Origin: Anaerohabitans sp036788095
Lineage (GTDB): Bacteria > Zhuqueibacterota > Zhuqueibacteria > Residuimicrobiales > Residuimicrobiaceae
Direction: 5' to 3'
Assembly (NCBI GenBank): GCA_036788095.1
Contig: DAIQOA010000142.1
Span: 1 to 11,897, forward strand
Length of the DNA stretch: 11,897 nucleotides
The notes under the pieces were generated by a model that ran no database searches, was not told the origin of the DNA, and saw only the letters and a list, made by a program, of their open reading frames with translations. Both the position numbers and the translations under genes were made by a program. Shown here one piece after another: positions 7,437 through 11,897 of the stretch (the first letter of the stretch is position 1; each line of letters opens with the position of its first letter).

Positions 7437-7611
7437 GCTTCATCTCCAGGGCATTCATCGGGCACACCGTGGCACAGAATTCACAACCCGTGCAGCGCTC
7501 GGCCAGCACACGCCAGTGCGCTTCATCGAGCTGAATGGCATCCGCGGGACAAACGGCGACGCAGGCGCCGCAGAAATCACAACGAATCGGCAATCGCTGG
7601 ACAGGCTTCAT
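7420..7611 (-). CDS. Small 2[4Fe-4S] ferredoxin
   Basis: A 63-residue bacterial-type ferredoxin, probably a low-potential electron carrier. Two cluster motifs are intact. The first is CDFCGACVAVCP, with Cys11, 14, 17 and 21. The second is CTGCEFCATVCP, with Cys40, 43, 46 and 50. Each is the classic CxxCxxCxxxCP. The open frame extends far upstream, but that part only mirrors the prenyltransferase gene. ATG 7611 gives a normal ferredoxin start, and its first 4 nt (ATGA, 7608-7611) overlap the ubiA stop. There is only a weak GAG 9 nt upstream, so translation probably depends on coupling. Its 3' end overlaps the reductase gene by 17 nt. Being sandwiched between a prenyltransferase and a prenyl reductase makes it a likely dedicated partner of the reductase. 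That is inference from context. Confidence 0.92.
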   Translation of the reverse strand: MKPVQRLPIRCDFCGACVAVCPADAIQLDEAHWRVLAERCTGCEFCATVCPMNALEMKHEEPV

Positions 7612-8546
7612 GTGTTCAAACTCGGATAATTGACGGCGAAACGAACGCGGTAATACCACTTGCTGGCGAAAAAGACCAGAACGATTAAAAAGAGATAGAC
7701 GGGAAAACGGATGCACATGATCAGGGACAAAAACAAAATTGAATACTTGCAGGTCTGCTGAACGCTTCCCTCGTTCTGTTTCAGCACGGTGCGAATGAAA
7801 AAGGGCAGCGCCAGCAGGGACGCCGTGAGGATAACCGGATCGCGCATCCACACAGCGGTTGCCACGGCGCCGAGTTCGGCGATGAAACCGGCGAGGATGG
7901 TTTTTGGTGTTCCCCACTGCACCGCCGCGGTGATCTTGGCCGCCGCGGCATCTCCATGACGGTCCGGTATGGTGGTGAGGAAATAGACCGCCAGGACGGC
8001 CAGCAGATAAGGAAGACTATGCAGCAGCATGGAGAGCGAGCAGCCGGCCTGCAGACACCAGCCATAACTAAAGATGGTCAGACCGCCGAGAAAATTGGTC
8101 AGGCCGCCTCCGATCGGCCGGTCCTTGAGCGATAGCGGCGGCAGGCTATAGGCCCAGCCGGTGGTCAGAAAAGCGGCCACCAGGAGCAGCGCCAGATCGC
8201 GGCGAAAAAACAGAATGGTCAGGATGGGAACGGCGCAGAGCAAGGCGGTTTCCAGGTATGCGGCGCGCAACGAAATGCTGCCGTTGGCGATCAGATAGAG
8301 TTTGTTGTTCACCTGGTCGCTCTGAATATCCATCGTCTGGTTGATGAGGAACGAGGCGCCGAGCACCAGGGTCAGTCCTGCCAGGTAGAACGCCACCAGG
8401 GTCTCCGAAACAGCCCCTCCCTGGATCGTCGGCATTGTACGCGCCTGAGCCCAATGCCCGGCCAGCGCCACGGTCCACACCGGGTAGAACAGAGTGGGCC
8501 GCAGAACGAAAAAATAATCGAGCCATTTCAGTCCGGACTTGATCAA
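7608..8546 (-). CDS. UbiA-family prenyltransferase
   Basis: Polytopic membrane enzyme of 312 residues with about eight or nine hydrophobic helices, predicted to transfer a prenyl chain from a diphosphate donor to an acceptor. The first Asp-rich motif is INQTMDIQSDQVNNK, with Asn69, Asp73, Asp77, Asn80 and Lys82. Gln70 replaces the usual Asp of NDxxDxxxD, and the RPIPSG stretch that normally follows is replaced by LYLIANG. The second motif, TTIPDRHGD, carries Asp195 and Asp199. A SLPPLSLKDRPIGGG loop lies between them (about 134-148). The start is TTG 8546-8544, directly abutting the purF stop, with GAGG at 8558-8555 and an 8-nt spacer. An in-frame TGA immediately upstream leaves no earlier start, and there is no good later one. 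Possible acceptors are geranylgeranylglyceryl phosphate, a quinone precursor or a tetrapyrrole. The neighbours favour a lipid or quinone, but the substrate is not determined. Confidence 0.9.
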   Translation of the reverse strand: MIKSGLKWLDYFFVLRPTLFYPVWTVALAGHWAQARTMPTIQGGAVSETLVAFYLAGLTLVLGASFLINQTMDIQSDQVNNKLYLIANGSISLRAAYLETALLCAVPILTILFFRRDLALLLVAAFLTTGWAYSLPPLSLKDRPIGGGLTNFLGGLTIFSYGWCLQAGCSLSMLLHSLPYLLAVLAVYFLTTIPDRHGDAAAAKITAAVQWGTPKTILAGFIAELGAVATAVWMRDPVILTASLLALPFFIRTVLKQNEGSVQQTCKYSILFLSLIMCIRFPVYLFLIVLVFFASKWYYRVRFAVNYPSLNT

Positions 8547-9983
8547 TCAAGTAACCTCATGTTGGAGCTTGTCGATGTTGTCCTCAACCTGGATGGGATA
8601 TTCGCCGGAGAAACAGGCGGTGCAATAACCTCCTTCTTCGCTAGAGACCGAGTTCATCAAGCTCTCCATGCTCAGGTAGGCCAGACTGTCGCACTCGAGG
8701 TAGGTGCGAATCTGCTCAACGCTCATGGTGGCGGCGATCAACTCTCCTTTGCGGGGAAAATCCATGCCGTAGTAGCAGGGCGCGATGATGGGCGGCGCGC
8801 TCACGCGGACGTGCACCTCCGCGGCGCCGGCGTTGCGAACCAGGCGGACAAGCTGCCGCAAAGTGGTGCCGCGCACGATGGAATCTTCCACCAGCACCAC
8901 CCGTCGGCCGTTGAGCACCCCTCTCACGGCGTTGAATTTCACCCGCACGCTGAAATCGCGCATGTCCTGTTGCGGATGAATAAAAGTGCGGCCGACGTAG
9001 TGATTGCGGATGAGTCCCAATTCAAATTTCACTCCGGAACGGCGCGAGTATCCCAGAGCGGCGGTGTTGCTGGAATCCGGCACGGAGATGACGATGTCGG
9101 CGTCCGCCGGACTGGCCAGCGCGAGGTTCTTGCCCAGCTTGCGTCGCACCTTGTCGACGTTTTCGTTGTAGATGCGGCTGTCCGGGCGGGCAAAGTAGAT
9201 GAATTCGAAAATGCAGGCGTATCGCGCCGGGCAGGGCTCGATGGTATGGCTGTGCATTCCGTCGGGCCCGATTTCGATCAACTCGCCGGGCTGAACGTCA
9301 CGGATCACATCGGCGCGCATCAGATCCAGCGCGCAGGTTTCGGAGCAGATGAACCAGACGCCGTCCTTTTTGCCCAGGCAGAGCGGCCGCACGCCGTTGC
9401 GGTCGCGGGCGGCATAGATGCGGTCCTTGGTCATCATGACCAGCGAATAGGCGCCGCGTATTTCCCGCAACGCCTGTACGATTTTTTCCGACAGGGTGGC
9501 GGCGTGCGACCGCGCGATGAGGTGAAGGATCACCTCGGTGTCGGTGCCGGTCTGAAACAGCGCGCCCTCATTCGCCAGCTGCTTGTGCAAAAGCCCCGAG
9601 TTGGTAAAGTTGCCGTTGTGGGCCACGGCAAAGGGACCGTCGACGAGATTCACCAGGATGGGCTGGGCGTTGACCAGCAGCGAGGCGCCGGTGGTCGAAT
9701 AACGATTATGGCCGATGGCCAGATGGCCGGACAGCGTGGTGAATATCTGCGCGTCGGAAAAGACGTCCGCCGCCAGTCCGCGGCCGACATAGCGATGCAA
9801 CTGCCGGCCGTCGCCGGAGACGATGCCGGCGCTTTCCTGTCCCCGGTGCTGCTGGCTGTAAATGCCCAGATAAGCGAACCGCGCCGCGTCCGGATGGCCG
9901 TAGACCGCCACTACGCCGCAATTGGAGCGCGGTTTATCGATAGGGGCTGTGTGCAGACTGATGACCTTGGATTTCCCCTGCAT
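8547..9983 (-). CDS. purF: PurF, amidophosphoribosyltransferase
   Basis: Commits PRPP to purine synthesis, using glutamine nitrogen to make 5-phosphoribosylamine. The precursor has 478 residues. The N-terminal Ntn glutaminase domain begins at Cys22 in SNCGVVAVYGH, so a 21-residue propeptide must be removed to expose the nucleophile. YSQQHRGQESAGI, RYSTTG, HNGNFTN and TGTDTEV follow. The C-terminal phosphoribosyltransferase domain has the PRPP loop VVLVEDSIVRGTTL. The ligands of the structural [4Fe-4S] cluster of the B. subtilis-type enzyme are all visible: ACIFEFIYFARPDS, PCYYGMD and YCTACFSGEYP. Expect oxygen sensitivity as in that class. ATG 9983 has GGAAG 8 nt upstream and there is no alternative start before Cys22. 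Seventy non-coding nucleotides separate it from the gene upstream; its TGA directly abuts the prenyltransferase TTG. Confidence 0.97.
   Translation of the reverse strand: MQGKSKVISLHTAPIDKPRSNCGVVAVYGHPDAARFAYLGIYSQQHRGQESAGIVSGDGRQLHRYVGRGLAADVFSDAQIFTTLSGHLAIGHNRYSTTGASLLVNAQPILVNLVDGPFAVAHNGNFTNSGLLHKQLANEGALFQTGTDTEVILHLIARSHAATLSEKIVQALREIRGAYSLVMMTKDRIYAARDRNGVRPLCLGKKDGVWFICSETCALDLMRADVIRDVQPGELIEIGPDGMHSHTIEPCPARYACIFEFIYFARPDSRIYNENVDKVRRKLGKNLALASPADADIVISVPDSSNTAALGYSRRSGVKFELGLIRNHYVGRTFIHPQQDMRDFSVRVKFNAVRGVLNGRRVVLVEDSIVRGTTLRQLVRLVRNAGAAEVHVRVSAPPIIAPCYYGMDFPRKGELIAATMSVEQIRTYLECDSLAYLSMESLMNSVSSEEGGYCTACFSGEYPIQVEDNIDKLQHEVT
8555..8558 (-). promoter_or_regulatory. Ribosome binding site for the TTG start of the prenyltransferase
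   Basis: GAGG inside the last codons of purF lies 8 nt before TTG 8546-8544. Because a stop codon directly precedes the TTG in the same frame, this site and the rare start codon are the only reasonable initiation option. Confidence 0.55.
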
Positions 9984-10053
9984 GGGTCTTGCTTCCTGTG
10001 ATTGAATGGAAATAGTGAATCAATGACTGAATCGAATTGATGAGAAGGCCCTT

Positions 10054-10416
10054 TCAGCGGCCCAACGCGATCAGGGCGTATCCCAAACCGCATCCCACGA
10101 CATCCGCCACCAGGTCGCGCCAGCTCGCCACGCCTTTGCGTCCGCGGCGGTCATAGACCTCCTTGGCAATGCCCAGGGAAAAAGATAATCCCACCCCGAC
10201 GGTGCAGGCTTGGGGATGAGAGCGGTTCATCTCTTCGTGTGCCATATAATATCCCAAGCCCACCAGAAAGGCGGAACAGATCAGATGGTCCGCCTTGTCT
10301 TTGGCCAGCCAGAGGTCTCGAGCGACCGGTTTGATCGGATGGTGGACGGTGCTGTCGGGCTGGGACTGAGCGAACAACAGCGCCGGCAGAAGAAAGAACC
10401 AGCAGACCCGGACCAT
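10054..10416 (-). CDS. YfiM/DUF2279-like small envelope protein
   Basis: A 120-residue protein of unknown function, probably exported or membrane-anchored. Residues 1 to about 16 are a signal sequence (MVRVCWFFLLPALLFAQS). The mature part starts with a DKADHLICSAF segment (Asp40, His44) followed by a hydrophobic stretch. It then has GIAKEVYDRRG (82-92), SWRDLVADVVGCGLG (98-112) and a short hydrophobic tail. This order, DK-x-x-H then a KE-x-x-D run then SW-x-DL-x-x-x-x-x-G, matches the YfiM / DUF2279 family of predicted periplasmic proteins. The ATG lies 1 nt after the stop of the HD-domain gene, with only a G-rich GGGG 7 nt upstream, so coupled translation is likely. It is the last gene before the 70-nt gap preceding purF. 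Confidence 0.75.
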   Translation of the reverse strand: MVRVCWFFLLPALLFAQSQPDSTVHHPIKPVARDLWLAKDKADHLICSAFLVGLGYYMAHEEMNRSHPQACTVGVGLSFSLGIAKEVYDRRGRKGVASWRDLVADVVGCGLGYALIALGR

Positions 10417-10417
10417 A

Positions 10418-10963
10418 TTAAAACCCCAATTCGGCGTTGATCTTTTGCATGCCGTTTATGGCAATGGTGGTGAACTCTTCCAATGAAAGGCCGAGATCCG
10501 CGCAGGTCTGTATCTGCTCCCGATTCGCGCCCTTGGCAAAGCTCTTCTCCTTGAATCGGCGCAGGACAAATTCGCTGGTGAGCGAAGCCAGTTTTTTATC
10601 CGGGTGCATGAGCACCGCGGCCACGATCAATCCGGTGATGGGATCGACGGCGTACAGGGCTTTGTCCAAAAGGCTTTCGCGCGGCGCCAGGTTGTTGTGG
10701 CATCGAATCGCATGCAGGATGTCCTCAGCCACTGCAAGGGGTTCGAGCAGTTTCATGGTGACCACCGTGTGCCGTTCCGGCGTCTTCATGGTCTCCTCAT
10801 AATCCAGATCGTGCAGCAATCCCGCCAGCCCCCAGGCTTCCTGGTCCTGGTGCAGGTGTTCGGCCAGTTCGCGCATCACCGCTTCGACCGCCAGCACATG
10901 TTTGAAGAGATTTTGATTGGTGAAGCGGGATCGGGATAATTCGAACGCCTCGGTTCGCGTCAT
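10418..10963 (-). CDS. HD-domain protein (HDIG family)
   Basis: A 181-residue predicted metal-dependent phosphohydrolase of the HD superfamily; its substrate is not known. The metal-binding set is visible: His22 in FKHVLAVEAVM, the His51-Asp52 doublet in LAGLLHDLDYE, and Asp107 in ALYAVDPITGL. Further histidines, His65 in PERHTVV and His89 in IRCHNNL, are typical of this small cytoplasmic subfamily often annotated as HDIG domain-containing protein. No membrane segment or fused domain is seen, so it is not a GGDEF/HD-GYP signalling protein. GGAGG at 10975-10971 lies 7 nt before ATG 10963 and is the best Shine-Dalgarno in the window. It sits within the last codons of the DUF5683 gene, leaving a 3-nt intergenic gap. 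Confidence 0.88.
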   Translation of the reverse strand: MTRTEAFELSRSRFTNQNLFKHVLAVEAVMRELAEHLHQDQEAWGLAGLLHDLDYEETMKTPERHTVVTMKLLEPLAVAEDILHAIRCHNNLAPRESLLDKALYAVDPITGLIVAAVLMHPDKKLASLTSEFVLRRFKEKSFAKGANREQIQTCADLGLSLEEFTTIAINGMQKINAELGF

Positions 10964-10966
10964 GGT

Positions 10967-11431
10967 TCAACCTCCAAGGGCAAAACGGAATGTGATTTTT
11001 GTGATCGGTGCCTGAAAGAGCGGATCCGTCATCGGCGGTCCTGTGCCGAGTTCCATGCTCTCATCAAAGCCGTGCAGATGCGCATCCACATACGCGTCGG
11101 CCATGGCATAGAGAATCACCGCGGCCAGCCACCAGATGGCAAGGCTGCGGTTGTCGCGATAAAAAGCGCGGTCCTGCAGGTTGTCGCTGCGAGCAGCCAG
11201 TTGGTTGAGGATGACGGCGTCCGCCGCCAGCCCGATCTCTCCGCCGGCCAGCAGCACGGCTTTGAATTTTTTCCCATTGTACCATTGTCCCCATCCCGGC
11301 ACCGCCAGCGAACGCAACATGGCGCCGGTGGGGGACTTGACGCTGTCGGCCCTGGAAGGCTGATCGGCGGCCCAGGCGGCGCTCCCGGCCGCCAGCAGGG
11401 CTGCTGCGAGGATGGCGCAACAACGCTTCAT
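10967..11431 (-). CDS. DUF5683-like secreted/membrane protein
   Basis: A 154-residue protein of unknown function. The N-terminus is a signal peptide (MKRCCAILAAALLAAGSAAWAAD, cleavage near residue 21 or 22). The mature part carries the DUF5683 hallmark SPTGAMLRSLAVPGWGQWYNGK (core SLAVPGWGQWYNGK at 41-54), a hydrophobic helix, a second hydrophobic segment LAIWWLAAVILYAMADAY and the DAYVDAHLHGFD motif (112-123). It ends in a short segment that may form beta strands. The family is common in Bacteroidota and related phyla and is thought to be membrane-associated. Its ATG overlaps the ridA stop as ATGA (11428-11431) and lacks a strong Shine-Dalgarno, so coupled translation is likely. Confidence 0.8.
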   Translation of the reverse strand: MKRCCAILAAALLAAGSAAWAADQPSRADSVKSPTGAMLRSLAVPGWGQWYNGKKFKAVLLAGGEIGLAADAVILNQLAARSDNLQDRAFYRDNRSLAIWWLAAVILYAMADAYVDAHLHGFDESMELGTGPPMTDPLFQAPITKITFRFALGG

Positions 11432-11814
11432 CCAATGACCGCCACCGCTTCGATCTCCACCAAGCCGTTTTTGGGCAGCCGGGCCACTTCGATGGTGGAA
11501 CGGGCCGGCGGCTGCTCAGGGAAAAAACCGGCATAGACTTGATTCATAGCGGCAAAGTCGTCCATATTTTTCAGGAACACGACGGTTTTGACCACCTGGC
11601 GCATGGATGCGCCAGCTGCCTCCAGAATGGCCTGCAGATTGTGCAGCGCCTGCCGGGTCTGGGCCGCCACTCCGCCTTCGACCAGGTTGCCGGTCTGTGG
11701 ATCCATGCCCAATTGGCCGGCCGTGTAAACGGTCTGGGTCGTTGTCACATGGATGGCCTGGCTGTAAGGGCCTACGGCCGCGGGGGCCTGAGCGGTTTGA
11801 ATGACGTGATGCAT
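11428..11814 (-). CDS. ridA: RidA, reactive intermediate (imine/enamine) deaminase
   Basis: Member of the YjgF/YER057c/UK114 family that hydrolyses reactive 2-aminoacrylate and related enamines formed by PLP enzymes such as threonine dehydratase. The 128-residue length is typical for the trimeric family. The start contains AVGPYSQAI (residues 13-21). The catalytic Arg105 lies in PARSTIEVARLPKNG, and Glu120 in VEIEAVAVIG sits in the same place as in E. coli RidA, so deaminase activity is expected. ATG 11814 has GAGG at 11824-11821 with a 6-nt spacer. It starts 17 nt after the ABC-transporter gene and overlaps the DUF5683 gene by 4 nt, which suggests co-transcription. No functional link to those neighbours is obvious. 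Confidence 0.96.
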   Translation of the reverse strand: MHHVIQTAQAPAAVGPYSQAIHVTTTQTVYTAGQLGMDPQTGNLVEGGVAAQTRQALHNLQAILEAAGASMRQVVKTVVFLKNMDDFAAMNQVYAGFFPEQPPARSTIEVARLPKNGLVEIEAVAVIG

Positions 11815-11831
11815 GTGATGCCTCGATGGGG

Positions 11832-11897
11832 TTAGGTGTGGAACTGCATGGTGTACAGTTTTTGATATATTCCGCCGGCTTGGACCAGCTCATCATG
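11832..11897 (-). CDS. C-terminal end of an ABC transporter ATP-binding/permease protein (partial)
   Basis: The last 21 codons and stop of a gene that enters from the right edge. The visible peptide, HDELVQAGGIYQKLYTMQFH plus Thr, matches the extreme C-terminus of fused-type (MsbA-like) ABC exporters, where H(D/E)EL after the H-loop region is followed by GG-(I/L)-Y-x-x-L-Y-x-x-Q-F. The ATPase core motifs and membrane domain lie outside the window, so the substrate (lipid A, lipid or drug) cannot be told. ridA starts 17 nt downstream. Confidence 0.75.
   Translation of the reverse strand, partial: HDELVQAGGIYQKLYTMQFHT

Noticed and set aside
6600..7688. A plus-strand open frame of 362 codons across the reductase and ferredoxin genes
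   Set aside because: It mirrors two well-supported genes and its translation is low-complexity and His/Gly/Arg-rich.
7612..7917. Upstream extension of the ferredoxin frame to a 165-residue protein
   Set aside because: The extension is out-of-frame translation of the prenyltransferase gene, with Arg-rich sequence. The ferredoxin has its own ATG at the 4-nt overlap.
8454..10001. A 515-codon open frame on the plus strand opposite purF
   Set aside because: It is fully antisense to an unmistakable PurF and shows no recognisable motifs. Long mirror frames are common in GC-rich coding DNA.
9984..10053. Repeated GATTCA/TTGATT-like words before purF as a possible operator or promoter
   Set aside because: Two GATTCA copies 12 nt apart in a short AT-rich gap are not a symmetric operator, and I find no -35/-10 pair with proper spacing.

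Overview
The window is a single tightly packed run of genes, all on the minus strand, from a GC-rich bacterium. A secreted GWxTD-domain protein, a DUF5683-type envelope protein and a UbiA prenyltransferase with a variant Asp-rich motif all suggest a member of the FCB superphylum (KSB1, Calditrichaeota, Zixibacteria or a relative). This is an inference from family distribution. The window holds no rRNA or other taxonomic marker that could prove it. I see no mobile elements, CRISPR arrays, tRNA or rRNA genes.

Read 5'->3' on the minus strand, from the right edge of the window to the left, the layout is as follows. (1) The last 21 codons of an ABC transporter (probably MsbA-like), then ridA, a DUF5683-like secreted protein, an HD-domain protein and a small YfiM/DUF2279-like protein. 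These are separated by 17 nt or less, or overlap. (2) After 70 nt comes purF, whose stop codon directly abuts a TTG-initiated ubiA-family prenyltransferase. This is followed by a 63-residue 2[4Fe-4S] ferredoxin (4-nt overlap), a geranylgeranyl-reductase-family flavoprotein (17-nt overlap), a CDP-alcohol phosphatidyltransferase (pgsA-like), ftsY and rimO (4-nt overlap). (3) After 108 nt come the GWxTD protein, an LD-carboxypeptidase (S66) and purN (8-nt overlap with the carboxypeptidase). (4) After a non-coding gap of about 185 nt, with a good sigma70-type promoter and a leader hairpin, comes the 5' end of purH, cut by the window edge.

Three themes are woven together. The first is de novo purine synthesis (purF, purN, purH). 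The second is membrane and envelope biogenesis (ABC exporter, prenyltransferase, prenyl reductase, phosphatidyltransferase, FtsY, LD-carboxypeptidase, secreted proteins). The third is translation and metabolite housekeeping (rimO, ridA).

The most notable point is the prenyltransferase-ferredoxin-prenyl-reductase trio beside a phospholipid headgroup enzyme. It looks like a self-contained pathway that attaches an isoprenoid chain to an acceptor and saturates it with ferredoxin electrons. The product could be an archaeal-type ether lipid, a partly saturated quinone, or something else; the sequence alone does not decide. Most of the window is otherwise ordinary housekeeping.
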